Shown one piece after another: positions 27,623-39,028 of a stretch of 64,000 nt of DNA. The notes under the pieces were generated by a model. That model searched no databases, was not told the DNA's origin, and worked only from the letters and a program-made list of their open reading frames with translations. Within the stretch, counting starts at the first letter, position 1. Each line of letters begins with the position of its first letter. Made by a program: the position numbers and the translations under genes. Origin of the DNA: Gammaproteobacteria bacterium (GTDB lineage Bacteria > Pseudomonadota > Gammaproteobacteria > Steroidobacterales > GCA-2729495); NCBI GenBank assembly GCA_020851975.1, contig JADZBS010000126.1, forward strand, positions 1 through 64,000. The letters run 5' to 3'.

Positions 27623-29209
27623 ATGATGGCCTGGTGGATCCTGTGTGCGTTCGCACTCGGCCTGCTCGCGCGCCGGCTGGGATTGCCGCCGCTCGTCGGC
27701 TTCCTCGCGGCGGGCTTTCTCCTCGATGGCCTCGGGGTGCGTGCCGAGCCGGTGCTGGCCGAGCTCGGGCATGTCGGTGTCTGGCTGCTGCTGTTCACGA
27801 TCGGGCTGAAACTGCGCTTTCGCAGCCTGATGCGACCCGAGGTCTGGGTGACCGCGCTCGCGCACATGGTGCTCACCGGTGCGGCCGCGGTCTGGCTGGT
27901 ACGCGGGGCGGGCGGGCTCGGCTGGCCGGCAGCCCTGGCGCTGGGCGCGGCGTTCGCCTTCTCGAGCACCGTGCTCACGGCGATCATCCTCGAGCCGAAG
28001 CGCGAGCTGCGGGCGTTCCACGGACGGGTCGCCATCGGCGTTCTCGTCGTGCAGGACGTCGTGGCCGTGGCCCTGCTCGCTGCAGGCGACGGCCAGACCC
28101 CATCGCCCTGGGCGTGGCTGCTGCTCGTCCTGCCGCTGCTGCGGCCCCTGCTCGACAGGCTGGTGCACCTGACCGGACACGGCGAACTGCTGGCCCTGCT
28201 CGGCGTGCTGCTGGCGGTTGCCGGCGGCGGCTACGGCTTCCAGGCGCTCGGCCTCAGTCCGGAACTCGGCTCGCTCGTGCTCGGTGCGCTGCTCGCCGGC
28301 CACCCGCGTGCCGCCGAACTCGGCGGCACGCTCTGGGCGTTGAAGGAAGTCTTCCTCGTCTGCTTCTTCCTGAGCATCGGTCTCGCCGGCCTGCCGGCAC
28401 TGCCGGGCCTGCTCGGTGCCGGGGCGCTGCTGCTGGTGCTGCCGGTCAAGGCGGCCCTGTTCTTCGTGCTGCTGACCATGGCCGGACTGCGGGCACGCAG
28501 CGGGTTTCTCGCGGCGCTGAGCCTGGCGAGTTACAGCGAGTTCGGGCTGATCGTGATCCAGCTCGGCGTCGACCGCGGGCTGCTCGCTTCGCAGTGGCTC
28601 CAGATCGCCGCGGTCGCGGTGGCCGCCTCCTTCGCCATCGCGGCACCGCTCAACCGGCTGGCGCATCCGCTGTTCGTGCGCTGGGAACGCCGGCTCGCCC
28701 GCTGGGAGCGCGAGCAGCGCCATCCCGACGACGAACCGCTGTCGGTGGGCAGTGCCGAAGTGCTGGTTGTCGGCATGGGCCGGGTGGGCAGCGGCGCCTA
28801 TCGCTACCTCAAGGATCTCGGCCTGCAGGTGGTCGGCCTCGACAGCGACATGGCCAAGGTCGAGAGTCACCTGCAACAGGGACGGCGCGTGGTGTATGCC
28901 GACGCCGAGGATCCCGATCTGTGGCATCGACTGCGGCTCGAGCGCGTCCGCGCCGTGATGCTCGCGCTGCCCGACGTCGAGGCGAAGCTCATCGCCAGCC
29001 GCCAGCTGCGCCTGCGCGGGTATCGTGGCCTGATCGCCGCCACCCACGTGTTCGACGACGAGCGCTCACCGATCCTGGCGGCCGGCTGCGACCTCACCTA
29101 CAACTATTTCAACGAGGCCGGTACCGGTTTCGCCGCCCACATCGCCGACGCCTTGCAGCCGGTGGCTTCCGGCCAGGCGCTGGGGCGACGCGCTCAGCCG
29201 CCGAAGTGA
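27623..29209 (+). CDS. KefB/CPA2-type monovalent cation:proton antiporter with TrkA-N domain
   Basis: MMAWWILCAFALGLLARRLGLPPLVGFLAAGFLLDGLGV...LLLFTIGLKLRFRSLM...VLVVGMGRVGSGAYRYLKDLGLQVVGLDSD. Confidence 0.88.
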   Translation: MMAWWILCAFALGLLARRLGLPPLVGFLAAGFLLDGLGVRAEPVLAELGHVGVWLLLFTIGLKLRFRSLMRPEVWVTALAHMVLTGAAAVWLVRGAGGLGWPAALALGAAFAFSSTVLTAIILEPKRELRAFHGRVAIGVLVVQDVVAVALLAAGDGQTPSPWAWLLLVLPLLRPLLDRLVHLTGHGELLALLGVLLAVAGGGYGFQALGLSPELGSLVLGALLAGHPRAAELGGTLWALKEVFLVCFFLSIGLAGLPALPGLLGAGALLLVLPVKAALFFVLLTMAGLRARSGFLAALSLASYSEFGLIVIQLGVDRGLLASQWLQIAAVAVAASFAIAAPLNRLAHPLFVRWERRLARWEREQRHPDDEPLSVGSAEVLVVGMGRVGSGAYRYLKDLGLQVVGLDSDMAKVESHLQQGRRVVYADAEDPDLWHRLRLERVRAVMLALPDVEAKLIASRQLRLRGYRGLIAATHVFDDERSPILAAGCDLTYNYFNEAGTGFAAHIADALQPVASGQALGRRAQPPK

Positions 29210-32200
29210 CGGGCGAGCGCCCGCGCGGTGTGGCTGTCGCCCCGAGCAGCGACCTCGGCCGGTGTTCCCGCGGCGACGATGCGTCCGCCGCCGTCGCCGC
29301 CTTCGGGTCCGAGGTCCACCACCCAGTCGGCCTGGGCGATCACGTCGAGGTTGTGCTCGATGACGATGACCGTGTTGCCGGCCGTGACCAGGCGCTGCAG
29401 CACGCCGAGCAGCTTCTCCACGTCGGCCATGTGCAGGCCGACGGTCGGCTCGTCGAGGATGTAGGCGGCGTGGCTCGATCCGGGCCGGGCCCGGGCGAGT
29501 TCGGTGACGAGCTTCAGGCGCTGCGCCTCGCCGCCGGAGAGCGTCGGGCTCGGCTGTCCGAGCGTGAGGTAGCCGAGGCCGACGTCGTCGAGCAGCCGCA
29601 GCGTGGCATGCAGCCGCGGGTGCGGCGCGAAGAACTCCGCTGCCGCCGCGATGCTCATGGCGAGCACGTCGCGGATGCTGCGGTCACGGTAGAGGACCGC
29701 GAGCGTTTCACCGTTGAAGCGTGCGCCGCCGCAACTGTCGCAGGTGACGCTGACATCCGGCAGGAAGCTCATGCCGATGCGCTGTGAACCCTGGCCTTCA
29801 CAGGCCGGGCAGCGCCCGCCGGCAACATTGAAGGAAAAGCGGCCGGGGCCGAAGCCCCGGATGCGCGCTTCCTGGGTCTGGGCGTAGATGCGGCGCACCT
29901 CGTCCCACAGCCCCGTGTAGGTCGCGGGGCAGGAGCGCGGGCTCTTGCCGATCGGCGTCTGGTCGACCTCGAGCACGCGCTGGATGCCCTGCCATCCGTC
30001 GAGTGCCGCACAGCCGACCGGTGCGGCGCGCCGGCCGCCGCGGGCGAGCTTCTTCTGCAGGCTCGCCAGCAGCACGTGGCGCACCAGCGTGCTTTTTCCG
30101 CTGCCGCTGACACCGGTGACCACCGTCAGGCGTTCCAGCGGGAGGCCGATGTCGATGGCACGCAGGTTGTGCAGGCTGGCCCCCGCGATGCGCAACTGCG
30201 CCGTGGCCGGCGGCCGCGGCGCTGCGGTGGCGGCCCGATTGCGCGCCAGGTAACGCCCGGTGACCGAGCGCGGCGAGGCGGCGAGTTCGGCAGCAGTGCC
30301 GCAGGCGATCACCTCACCGCCGGCGGTGCCGGCACCCGGCCCGAGGTCGATGACGTGATCGGCCTGCCGTATGGTGTCCTCGTCGTGTTCGACCACCAGC
30401 ACCGTGTTGCCGTGGTCGCGCAGCCGCACCAGGGTGTCGAGCAGGCGCTGGTTGTCGCGCGGGTGCAGGCCGATGGTCGGCTCGTCGAGGACGTAGCAGA
30501 CGCCGCGCAGGTTCGAACCGAGCTGTGCGGCGAGCCGGATGCGCTGGGCCTCGCCGCCCGACAGCGTGGTGGCGGCGCGGCCGAGCGCGAGATAGCCGAG
30601 GCCGACCTCCTGCAGGAAGCCGAGTCGTGCGCCGATCTCGGCGACGATGTCCCGCGCGATCGCCGCTTCGCGGCCGGCGAGCCGCAGCCCGCTGAGGAAG
30701 CCGTGCGCGGCGTCGACGGACAGCGCCGTGAGGTCGGCGATGTTGCGGTCGCGAAAGCGGATGGCAAGGGCATCGGACCGCAATCGGTGCCCCTGGCAGT
30801 CCGCGCAGGGCTCGATCGTGTCATCGACCGTTTCCCAGGCGGCTTCCTCGCCGGTCTGTTCGGCATCGAATCCGGGCAGCTCGAACCCGGTGCCGAAGCA
30901 GGACGGGCACCAGCCGTGACGCGAGTTGAAGGAGAACAGCCGCGGGTCGAGCTCCGGGAAGCTGCGCCCGCAGCCGGGGCAGGCGCGGCGCACCGAATAC
31001 AGCGTGCCGGTGCGCTTGCCGGCGGCGAGCACCAGCACGCTGCCTTTGCCGAATTCCAGGCCCTGCCAGAGCAGCTCGCGCAACCGTGGTTCGGACCGCG
31101 GCCCGATCGTGCACTGGCCGAGCGGCAGTTCGATGTCGTGCTCGATGAACCGGTCCAGGCGCGGCCAGCGCGCCGTCGGCGTCATCTCGCCGTCCACCCG
31201 CAGCTCGTCGAAACCGCGCCGTGCCGCCCAGCGTGCCAGCTCGGTGTAGTAGCCCTTGCGGGCTATCACCATCGGGGCCATCACCTGCACCGGGCGACCG
31301 CGCAGGTCGCGCATCACCCGGGCGAGGATCGCCTCGCGTGTCTGCGGCTCGATCGGCAGCGCGCAGTCCGGGCAGTACTGGGTGCCGAGCCGCGCGAACA
31401 GCAGGCGCAGGAAGTGGTAGATCTCGGTCTGGGTCGCCACCGTGCTCTTGCGGCCACCACGGCTGGTGCGTTGTTCGATGGCAACGGTGGGCGGGATGCC
31501 GGTGATGGCATCGACGTCCGGCCGCGCTGCCGGCTGCACGAACTGCCGCGCGTAGGCGTTCAGCGACTCGAGGTAGCGGCGCTGGCCCTCGGCGAAGACG
31601 ACGTCGAAGGCAAGCGTGCTCTTGCCGCTGCCGCTGACGCCGGTCAGGACGTTGAGGCGTCCCCGGGGGATGGCGACATTCACGTTGCGCAGGTTGTGCT
31701 CGCGCGCGTGGTGGACCTCGATGGCGGCAGGTGCGGTGTTCCGCGCCGGTGCGGCGGTGGGCGCTGCTCGGCGGCGCGACCCGCGCGCCAGCCACTGCCG
31801 CCGGTGGCCGGCCAGTGCCCGACCGGTGTGCGAGCCGGCGATGGCCGCCACCTCGCGCGGCGTGCCGGTCGCGACGATGCTGCCGCCCCCGGCGCCGGCT
31901 TCGGGGCCGAGGTCGATCACCCAGTCGGCCGCCCAGATGACATCGAGGTTGTGCTCCACGACGACCAGCGAGTGGCCCTGCGCCAGCAGCGCGCGGAAGG
32001 CACCGAGCAGGGCGGCGACATCGTGAAAGTGCAGTCCCGTGGTCGGTTCGTCGAGCAGCAGCAGGTTGCGGGCCCCGCGGGTGCGGGCAAGCTGGCCGGC
32101 GAGCTTCAGCCGTTGCGCTTCGCCGCCGGAGAGGGTGGTCACCGGCTGGCCGAGGCGCAGGTATTGCAGCCCGACGGCGGCGAGGTGCCCGAGGCTCGCG

Positions 32201-34698
32201 ACCACGGCGGGATCGCCGGCGAAGAAGGCCAGCGCCTCGGTGACTGTCAGGTCGAGCACGCCGGCGATGGAACGGCCCGGTGCGCCGTCCGGCCCGGGCA
32301 GGTGGATCTCGAGGATCTCGGGCCGGAATCGGCGGCCATCGCACTCCGGGCAGCGCAGGTACACGTCGCTCAGGAACTGCATCTCGACGTGCTCGAAACC
32401 GTTGCCACCGCAGCCCGGGCAGCGCCCGTCACCCGAGTTGAAGCTGAAGGTGCCGGCGGTATAACCGCGCAGCTGTGCTGCTGGCAACGCCGCGAAGGCC
32501 TCGCGGATCGGGCCGAGCACGCCGACATGGCTCGCCGGGTTGGAGCGTGTGGTGCGCCCGAGCGGCGTCTGGTCGACCAGCAGCACCTCGTTGACGTGCT
32601 CGTGGCCGAGGATCGCGTCGTGGGCGCCCGGTGCCTGGGTCGCGTCGCCCTTGAGCCGGGCGAGAGCGGGGAAGAGCACGTCCTCGACCAGCGTCGACTT
32701 GCCCGAGCCGCTGACGCCGGTGATGCACACCAGGCGCTGCAGCGGGACGGTGACGTCGATGCCACGCAGGTTGTGTTCGCGCGCGCCGCGGATCTCCAGC
32801 ATGAAGGTTTCGGCGTCGGGCGGCCTGCCATGGCCGCCCCGCGCCGTGCCGATGCGCCGCTCCCCGCGCAGGTAGGCACCCGTGAGGGAGTCCGGGTGTG
32901 CCGCCACTTCCGCGGGTGTGCCGAAGGCGACGATGCGGCCGCCGTCCTCGCCGGGGCCCGGCCCGAGGTCGAGCAGGCGGTCGGCGGCAGTCATGATCCT
33001 GGCGTCGTGCTCGACCACCAGCAGTGAATTGCCGGCATCGCGCAGCCGTTGCAGGACGCCGATCACGCGGTCGATGTCGCGCGCGTGCAGGCCGACGCTC
33101 GGCTCGTCCAGCACGAACAGCGTGCCCACCAGCGAAGTGCCGAGCGCCGTGGTGAGGTTGATGCGCTGGACCTCCCCGCCCGAGAGCGTGCGGGACTGGC
33201 GATCGAGCGTGAGGTAGCCGAGACCCACGCCGGTGAGGTAGCCGAGCCGGCTGCGGATCTCGCGCAGCACGAGTGCCGTCGCCTGGTCGAGTGGCGCGGG
33301 CAATTGCAGCCCGGCCATGAAGGCCGCGCAGCGCTCGATCGGCAGGAGCATCAGGTCGTGCAGGCACAGGCCGGGCAGCGCCTGCAGGGCCGCGTCGCTG
33401 CACTCGAGGCCGGCCGGCCGGAAACGCGGCGCGGCTCCCAGGGCGCCCGTGGCGTCGGCGTGCGAGCCGAGCCGCCAGAGCAGCGCGTCCGGCTTCAGGC
33501 GTGCGCCGTGGCAGCTGGTACAGCGTTCGTAGCTGCGATAGCGCGACAGCAGGACACGCACGTGCATCTTGTAGGACTTCGTCTCCAGCCAGTCGAAGAA
33601 CCGCCGCACGCCGTACCAGCGGCCCTTGCCGATCGGGCCTTCTCCGTCGATGACCCACTGGCGGTCGGCCGCAGTGAGGTCGCGCCAGGCCACCCGCGTC
33701 GGCACGCCGCGTCGGCGCGCGAAGCGCAGCAGGTCGGCCTGGCATTCGGCGTAGCTGGCGCTCTGGAACGGGCGCACGGCGCCGTCGGCGAGGCTGCGTT
33801 CGGGGTCGGGGACGACCAGATTCCAGTCGATGCCCATCGTGCGGCCGAAGCCGCGGCAGGTCTCGCAGGCGCCGACCGGCGAATTGAAGGAGAAAGTGCC
33901 GGGCGTGGCGTCCTGGTAGTGGATATCGCAGGTCGCGCAATGCAGGTCGGTGGAGAAGGGCAGCCCCGCTGTGGCGTCGTCCGGGTACACGCACAGGCGC
34001 CCGCGCCCCGCCAGGAAGGCCTTCTCGAACGCTTCGAGCAGGCGACCGCGGCCGGCAGGATCGAGCCGCGCGCGATCCTGGAGCACTTCGAGCCGGTCAG
34101 CTTCCTCGCGTTCGAGGCGGGTGTAGCCCTGGCGGGCGAGGAGCGTGCGCACTTCCCCGACGGTGAAATTCGCCGGTACCCGCACCGGAAACGTGACCCG
34201 CAGGCGCGAGCCCGCCGGGCACTCGCGCTCCAGGCGGTGGAGGACCGACTCGGGGTGGTCGCGCACCACGGCCTCGCCGCAACGGCGGCAATGCAGGCGT
34301 GCGGCACGGGCCCAGAGCAGTTTCAGGTGGTCGGCGAGTTCCGTCATGGTGCCGACGGTGGAGCGCGAGGTACGCACCGGGTTGCTCTGGTCGATGGCGA
34401 TGGCCGGCGGGACGCCGTCGATGCGGTCCACCGCCGGCTTGTCCATGCGGTCGAGGAACTGGCGGGCGTAGGGCGAGAAGGTCTCGACGTAGCGGCGCTG
34501 TCCCTCGGCGTACACCGTGTCGAAGGCGAGCGAGGACTTGCCCGAGCCGCTGACGCCGGTGACGACGACCAGTTCGCCGAGCGGCAGGTCGAGATCGAAT
34601 CCCCCGAGGTTGTTCTGGCGTGCACCGCGGATGGCGATGACCCCGGCGCGGGGTGCCGTGCGTGGCCTGCGACCTTGCCTGGTGCGTGGTCCTGTCAT
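29194..34698 (-). CDS. Tandem-fused UvrA paralogue with four ABC nucleotide-binding domains (1834 aa)
   Basis: Four TGVSGSGKS Walker A motifs and four LSGGE signatures ([49 protein letters not shown]), several CxxC zinc modules. Confidence 0.93.
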   Translation of the reverse strand: MTGPRTRQGRRPRTAPRAGVIAIRGARQNNLGGFDLDLPLGELVVVTGVSGSGKSSLAFDTVYAEGQRRYVETFSPYARQFLDRMDKPAVDRIDGVPPAIAIDQSNPVRTSRSTVGTMTELADHLKLLWARAARLHCRRCGEAVVRDHPESVLHRLERECPAGSRLRVTFPVRVPANFTVGEVRTLLARQGYTRLEREEADRLEVLQDRARLDPAGRGRLLEAFEKAFLAGRGRLCVYPDDATAGLPFSTDLHCATCDIHYQDATPGTFSFNSPVGACETCRGFGRTMGIDWNLVVPDPERSLADGAVRPFQSASYAECQADLLRFARRRGVPTRVAWRDLTAADRQWVIDGEGPIGKGRWYGVRRFFDWLETKSYKMHVRVLLSRYRSYERCTSCHGARLKPDALLWRLGSHADATGALGAAPRFRPAGLECSDAALQALPGLCLHDLMLLPIERCAAFMAGLQLPAPLDQATALVLREIRSRLGYLTGVGLGYLTLDRQSRTLSGGEVQRINLTTALGTSLVGTLFVLDEPSVGLHARDIDRVIGVLQRLRDAGNSLLVVEHDARIMTAADRLLDLGPGPGEDGGRIVAFGTPAEVAAHPDSLTGAYLRGERRIGTARGGHGRPPDAETFMLEIRGAREHNLRGIDVTVPLQRLVCITGVSGSGKSTLVEDVLFPALARLKGDATQAPGAHDAILGHEHVNEVLLVDQTPLGRTTRSNPASHVGVLGPIREAFAALPAAQLRGYTAGTFSFNSGDGRCPGCGGNGFEHVEMQFLSDVYLRCPECDGRRFRPEILEIHLPGPDGAPGRSIAGVLDLTVTEALAFFAGDPAVVASLGHLAAVGLQYLRLGQPVTTLSGGEAQRLKLAGQLARTRGARNLLLLDEPTTGLHFHDVAALLGAFRALLAQGHSLVVVEHNLDVIWAADWVIDLGPEAGAGGGSIVATGTPREVAAIAGSHTGRALAGHRRQWLARGSRRRAAPTAAPARNTAPAAIEVHHAREHNLRNVNVAIPRGRLNVLTGVSGSGKSTLAFDVVFAEGQRRYLESLNAYARQFVQPAARPDVDAITGIPPTVAIEQRTSRGGRKSTVATQTEIYHFLRLLFARLGTQYCPDCALPIEPQTREAILARVMRDLRGRPVQVMAPMVIARKGYYTELARWAARRGFDELRVDGEMTPTARWPRLDRFIEHDIELPLGQCTIGPRSEPRLRELLWQGLEFGKGSVLVLAAGKRTGTLYSVRRACPGCGRSFPELDPRLFSFNSRHGWCPSCFGTGFELPGFDAEQTGEEAAWETVDDTIEPCADCQGHRLRSDALAIRFRDRNIADLTALSVDAAHGFLSGLRLAGREAAIARDIVAEIGARLGFLQEVGLGYLALGRAATTLSGGEAQRIRLAAQLGSNLRGVCYVLDEPTIGLHPRDNQRLLDTLVRLRDHGNTVLVVEHDEDTIRQADHVIDLGPGAGTAGGEVIACGTAAELAASPRSVTGRYLARNRAATAAPRPPATAQLRIAGASLHNLRAIDIGLPLERLTVVTGVSGSGKSTLVRHVLLASLQKKLARGGRRAAPVGCAALDGWQGIQRVLEVDQTPIGKSPRSCPATYTGLWDEVRRIYAQTQEARIRGFGPGRFSFNVAGGRCPACEGQGSQRIGMSFLPDVSVTCDSCGGARFNGETLAVLYRDRSIRDVLAMSIAAAAEFFAPHPRLHATLRLLDDVGLGYLTLGQPSPTLSGGEAQRLKLVTELARARPGSSHAAYILDEPTVGLHMADVEKLLGVLQRLVTAGNTVIVIEHNLDVIAQADWVVDLGPEGGDGGGRIVAAGTPAEVAARGDSHTARALARHFGG

Positions 34699-34793
34699 GA
34701 TTTCCGGGCCGGCTGAATCCACCGATATTACGGGCCTGCGCCAGGCGGGCAAAGCGGCTATGATGCGCGCCGGCCGCGGCGATGGAGGTCGAC

Positions 34794-35813
34794 ATGGTGG
34801 GCGGGCTCTTTCACGTCATCGACACCCGGGAGTTCGACCGGCCGCTGCTCGACCAGCTCTGCGCCCTGACCACGCGCGTGCGCGGGCTCGCCAAGACGCA
34901 GGAGGGCGCCCGCGCGCTGCAGGCACTGATGCCGCAGGCGCGTGCCATGCTCTACTTTCCGCAGCCCTCGACCCGCACCTTCCTCTCGTTCAACAACGCC
35001 TGCCACGTCCTCGGCATCCGCACCAGCGAGATCCGTGACCCGGCCACCTCGTCCGAGGTCAAGGGCGAGAGCTTCGACGACAGCATCCGCACCTTCAGTT
35101 CCTACGTCGACGTCATCGTGATGCGCACGCCGGAGGCCGGGTATGCGGCGCGTGCGGCGGCGCTGATGGACCGCATTCCCCGGCCGGTGCCGATCATCAA
35201 CGCCGGCAGCGGCAAGGACCAGCACCCGACGCAGGCGCTGCTCGACATCTACACGCTCCAGCGCAGCTTCGCGCTGCGCGGTGGAATCGACGGCAAGGTC
35301 ATCGGCATGATGGGCGACCTCAGGCGCGGCCGCACCGTGCGCTCGCTCTGCGGGCTCATGAAGAACTATCGCGACGTGCGCCTGGTGTTCATTGCCCCGG
35401 AGCCCTTCGCGATGGAGGCCGACGTCAAGGAGGAACTCGCCCGCCACCGCATCCCGTTCACGGAGACCGACAGGCTCGCCGAGGCGCTGCCGGCCCTCGA
35501 TGCGCTCTACGTCACGCGCATGCAGACCGAGTGGGACACGGCTGGTGAGTCGAGTGCCATGGATTACCGGCAGTTCAGCATCCACCCGGGCAACGTCGGG
35601 CGGCTGCCGCGCGAGGCGATCGTCATGCACCCGCTGCCGCGCGGCCCGGAGATCGACCCGGCGGTGGACGAGGATCCGCGCGCCATGTACTGGCGCCAGG
35701 AACGCAACGGCATGTGGATGCGCGTGGCGATCCTGCTCAAGATCTTCCGGATGGAGGATCGGCTGTTCGAGCTGGCAGCGGAGACGCCACCGGACGGTCC
35801 GGATCCCGCCTGA
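34794..35813 (+). CDS. pyrB: Aspartate carbamoyltransferase, divergent
   Basis: [31 protein letters not shown]...[11 protein letters not shown]...[11 protein letters not shown]...[43 protein letters not shown] upstream of ATG 34794. Confidence 0.87.
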   Translation: MVGGLFHVIDTREFDRPLLDQLCALTTRVRGLAKTQEGARALQALMPQARAMLYFPQPSTRTFLSFNNACHVLGIRTSEIRDPATSSEVKGESFDDSIRTFSSYVDVIVMRTPEAGYAARAAALMDRIPRPVPIINAGSGKDQHPTQALLDIYTLQRSFALRGGIDGKVIGMMGDLRRGRTVRSLCGLMKNYRDVRLVFIAPEPFAMEADVKEELARHRIPFTETDRLAEALPALDALYVTRMQTEWDTAGESSAMDYRQFSIHPGNVGRLPREAIVMHPLPRGPEIDPAVDEDPRAMYWRQERNGMWMRVAILLKIFRMEDRLFELAAETPPDGPDPA

Positions 35814-36567
35814 CGCCACTCACCGGCGCCTGCGATCCCGCGACCGCGGTGATGGGCGACATGAGGTCGCGCGCGGTGAGCGCGGTGGCCATGCGCTGCT
35901 CGAGCCAGCCGATCAGCGGGGCGAAGCTCTCGACGTCCTTCATCGCCTGGGCGTGCGCGAGTTCGTGGATGCCGAGGCCCTGTTCCACCGCATGCACGTA
36001 GTTCTGACTGTCGCGCAGGACGGCGACGATCGGGATGTGCAGCGATTCGAGAAAGCGCATCAGGCGGCGATAGGCCACGGTGTTCTCGCGCACGCGATTG
36101 GCGATGACACCGAGACGGCCCATGCGCCGGCTCACCTTGGCCACCAGCAACAGGTCGGCGACCAGCTGCGAGACGGCGTGGATGTCCATGTCGCTCGACA
36201 GCACCGGCACGAGGATCGCGTGGGCGCCGCGGGTGAACTGCGTGAGGCGCTGTGCCGTCATCGCCGCCGGCGTGTCGACGACGAGATGGCGCACTTCCGG
36301 CGGGATGCGCAACTGGAAGCTGCGCGTGACCCGCGGATTGTGCTCGAACGCCGCCACGCTGTAGATGAAGGGGCGCTCGGCGGGCCGGTTGCAGGCCCAG
36401 CGCATGCTGGAAGCCTGCGGGTCGAAATCCATCAGGGCGCTGCGCCGGCCGCTCGCGGCGAAGTAGGCGGCGAGGTTGACGGCCACCGTGGTCTTGCCCG
36501 AGCCACCCTTCGGGTTGAGGACCACGATCTTGCGCAGGTCCGGATGGGCGGGAATGTTGAGCAGCAT
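35737..36567 (-). CDS. ParA/MinD-like P-loop ATPase
   Basis: [57 protein letters not shown]: deviant Walker A KGGSGKTT. Confidence 0.9.
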   Translation of the reverse strand: MLLNIPAHPDLRKIVVLNPKGGSGKTTVAVNLAAYFAASGRRSALMDFDPQASSMRWACNRPAERPFIYSVAAFEHNPRVTRSFQLRIPPEVRHLVVDTPAAMTAQRLTQFTRGAHAILVPVLSSDMDIHAVSQLVADLLLVAKVSRRMGRLGVIANRVRENTVAYRRLMRFLESLHIPIVAVLRDSQNYVHAVEQGLGIHELAHAQAMKDVESFAPLIGWLEQRMATALTARDLMSPITAVAGSQAPVSGVRRDPDRPVASPLPARTADPPSGRS

Positions 36568-36573
36568 GGCTCG

Positions 36574-37320
36574 TCAGCCGTCGGGTGACGGGTCCGGCCT
36601 GGCGCCGGGGCGTGCCGCTCGCGCACGGCGGCGGCCCCGGTCACCGGCCGGCTGCCGTCGTGGTGGCGGCGCCGTATTGTCACGAATCCGCTGCAGCAGC
36701 GTGCGCAGCAGGCTGCGCAGGCTGTCGCGCGCCGCCTCGGGTTCGCCGAGTGCGGGCAGCACGTCGCCGATGGCTTCGAGCGTGGAGACCCATTCGCGCC
36801 GGGGTTCGCGGCGCAGCCGTCCGTACATGGACGGTTCGCGTGGCCGCAGCACGAGCCTGGGTAGCCGTGTCAGCCAGGGGTTGCGCCACCACAGCGTCTT
36901 GGCCTGGCTCCAGGTGCCGTCGAGCACCAGGATGCCGTCGAGACCGTGATGGGCGAGGTCACGGCGGGTGCCGTGCCGGTCGAGCAGGGCGACATCCGGC
37001 AGCGTGGCCGGGTCGATGCCGTCGGGCAGGCGCGCGGCGGCGAGCACGGCCCAGCGTTCCCGGTCGACTTCGTCCTCGCCGAGCGCCTGCGCGAGCGAGG
37101 CCCACGATAGCCCGATGCGGATCCGGGCGCGGGGCAGGGTGAGCGCCACCAGCCGTGCGGTACCGAGCAGCGCATCGTCCTCGCGCGGGTGCTGCAGGAT
37201 CACCACGCGCAGCCTCGTGTCCACCGGCGCGACGCGGTCGCAGATGCAGCACGCGGCCGGGCGCACGCAGTGCGGGCAGGGCGATTCGGCGGTGGTTTCG
37301 GGCGGGGCGGCGGGCGTCAT
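36574..37320 (-). CDS. DTW-domain tRNA-uridine aminocarboxypropyltransferase-like protein
   Basis: CPHCVRPAACCICDRVAPVDTRLRVVILQHPREDDALLGTARL...GILVLDGTWSQAKTLWWRNPWLTRLPRLVL; LDGTW motif. Confidence 0.85.
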   Translation of the reverse strand: MTPAAPPETTAESPCPHCVRPAACCICDRVAPVDTRLRVVILQHPREDDALLGTARLVALTLPRARIRIGLSWASLAQALGEDEVDRERWAVLAAARLPDGIDPATLPDVALLDRHGTRRDLAHHGLDGILVLDGTWSQAKTLWWRNPWLTRLPRLVLRPREPSMYGRLRREPRREWVSTLEAIGDVLPALGEPEAARDSLRSLLRTLLQRIRDNTAPPPRRQPAGDRGRRRARAARPGARPDPSPDG

Positions 37321-37340
37321 GGTGGAACCGTGACGGGCAA

Positions 37341-37417
37341 TGGTCGGGGTGACAGGATTCGAACCTGCGACCTCTTGCTCCCGAAGCAAGCGCTCTACCA
37401 AGCTGAGCTACACCCCG
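37341..37417 (-). tRNA. tRNA-Pro (anticodon CGG)
   Basis: Reverse complement CGGGGTGTAGCTCAGCTTGGTAGAGCGCTTGCTTCGGGAGCAAGAGGTCGCAGGTTCGAATCCTGTCACCCCGACCA folds as a cloverleaf; loop TTCGGGA; encoded CCA. Confidence 0.96.
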
Positions 37418-37510
37418 CGGGCACGTGACGCACCGGCCCGGCGTGGGCGTCGGGCGCGGGCCGGCATTGTGCGGGAAGCGGCCAGGCGCGTCCAGTGGCC
37501 GCCGATGGCG

Positions 37511-38509
37511 TCAGTAGCGGCGTTCCACCGCGAAATCGGCGAGATCAGCCAGGGCGTCCTTGTACGCCGATGCCGGCAGCCGGGCGAGTGCTGCGGTGGC
37601 CTGGCGTGCCGCCTCGCGCGCGCGCGTCAGCGTGTAGGCGAGCGCGCCGGTACGGTGAATGGCCGCGAGGATCGCATCGAGCTGCTCCAGCCCGCCGTGC
37701 TCGATGGCGTGGCGGATCGCGCCCTGTTCGGCCGGCGTACCACGCTGCAGGGCATAGATGAGGGGCAGCGTCGGCTTGCCTTCGGCGAGATCGGTGCCGA
37801 TGTTCTTGCCGAGCTCGTCGCGGTCGGCCATGTAATCGAGCGCATCGTCGACGAGCTGGAAGGCGAGTCCGACCTGCTTGCCGTACTCGACCAGGGTGTC
37901 CTCGACGGCGCGGGTCTGGTCGGCGAGGATCGCGCCGATCTGCATGCCGGCTTCGAAGAGCTTGCCGGTCTTGCGGTAGATGACCTGCAGGTAGCGCGCC
38001 TCGGTGGTCTCCGGGTCGCGGCAGTTCATGAGCTGCAGCACCTCGCCTTCGGCGATGGCGTTGGTGGCGTCGGCCATGACGTCCATGATGCGCATCTGGC
38101 CGACCTGGACCATCATCTGGAAAGCGCGCGAGTAGAGGAAATCGCCGACCAGGACGCTCGCCTGATTGCCGAAGACGTCGTTGGCCGTGCGGCGTCCACG
38201 GCGCAGGTCGGAGTCGTCGACGACGTCGTCGTGGAGCAGCGTGGCGGTGTGGATGAACTCGATCACCGCGGCGCAGAGCACGTGCTGGCCCCCGGTGTAG
38301 CCGCAGGAACGTGCCGCCAGCAGCACCAGCAAAGGGCGCAACCGCTTGCCGCCGCTGTTGATGATGTAGTGCGAGACGCTGTTGACGAGGGCGACGTCGC
38401 TGGAAAGCTGCCCGGTGATCTCGCGATCGACCGCGTTCCAGTCATCGCCGACCAGGCGGCGCACGGCCTCGAGGTCGAATCCGGGACGAGTCGGCTGGAC
38501 GAGTTGCAT
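37511..38509 (-). CDS. ispB: Octaprenyl-diphosphate synthase / polyprenyl synthetase
   Basis: HYIINSGGKRLRPLLVLLAARSCGY...HTATLLHDDVVDDSDLRRGRRTANDVFGNQASVLVGDFLYSRAFQ...LVDDALDYMAD. Confidence 0.95.
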   Translation of the reverse strand: MQLVQPTRPGFDLEAVRRLVGDDWNAVDREITGQLSSDVALVNSVSHYIINSGGKRLRPLLVLLAARSCGYTGGQHVLCAAVIEFIHTATLLHDDVVDDSDLRRGRRTANDVFGNQASVLVGDFLYSRAFQMMVQVGQMRIMDVMADATNAIAEGEVLQLMNCRDPETTEARYLQVIYRKTGKLFEAGMQIGAILADQTRAVEDTLVEYGKQVGLAFQLVDDALDYMADRDELGKNIGTDLAEGKPTLPLIYALQRGTPAEQGAIRHAIEHGGLEQLDAILAAIHRTGALAYTLTRAREAARQATAALARLPASAYKDALADLADFAVERRY

Positions 38510-38606
38510 GGGGCGGGAATGATGCCTGTGATGGCGCCTGCTGTAAAACCTCCATCAACCGGCGGCAGCCGCCGGGCGCGGCCGCTTTGGCAGCTGATGC
38601 AAGCCA

Positions 38607-38635
38607 TTGAACCGGAACGCGCAACTCATTAGAAT
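38607..38635 (+). promoter_or_regulatory. Candidate sigma70 promoter for rplU-rpmA-obgE
   Basis: TTGAAC-N17-TAGAAT 50 nt upstream of rplU ATG. Confidence 0.65.
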
Positions 38636-38684
38636 GCCCGCCTTTTCCGGTCCCGCCGGGGCTGGAGCTGCGGAGAGTCCCAGG

Positions 38685-39023
38685 ATGTACGCTGTATTTG
38701 TCACGGGTGGCAAGCAGTATCGCGCCAGCAAGGGCGACCAGCTCGCGGTGGAGAAGCTGCCGGCCGCCGAGGGTGAGGAAGTCGAGTTCACCGACGTGCT
38801 CCTGATCGGCGCCGGCCGCAACGTCACCGTCGGCCGGCCGAAGGTGGCAGACGGCAAGGTCACCGCCAGGGTCCTCGCGCAGGGCCGCACCGACAAGGTC
38901 AGCGTCATCAAGTTCAAGCGCCGCACGACGTACAAGCGCATGGGTACGCACCGGCAGTCGTTCACGCTGGTGGAGATCACCGGCATCACCGGCGGACCGA
39001 AGTCCGGCGCCGCTGCGGAGTAA
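38685..39023 (+). CDS. rplU: 50S ribosomal protein L21
   Basis: [44 protein letters not shown]...[24 protein letters not shown]. Confidence 0.98.
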   Translation: MYAVFVTGGKQYRASKGDQLAVEKLPAAEGEEVEFTDVLLIGAGRNVTVGRPKVADGKVTARVLAQGRTDKVSVIKFKRRTTYKRMGTHRQSFTLVEITGITGGPKSGAAAE

Positions 39024-39028
39024 TCGTC

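Noticed and set aside
37321-37401. N-terminal extension of the DTW protein through the tRNA-Pro (MVERLLREQEVAGSNPVTPTIARHG)
   Set aside because: This peptide is a translated tRNA gene; the real start is ATG at 37320.
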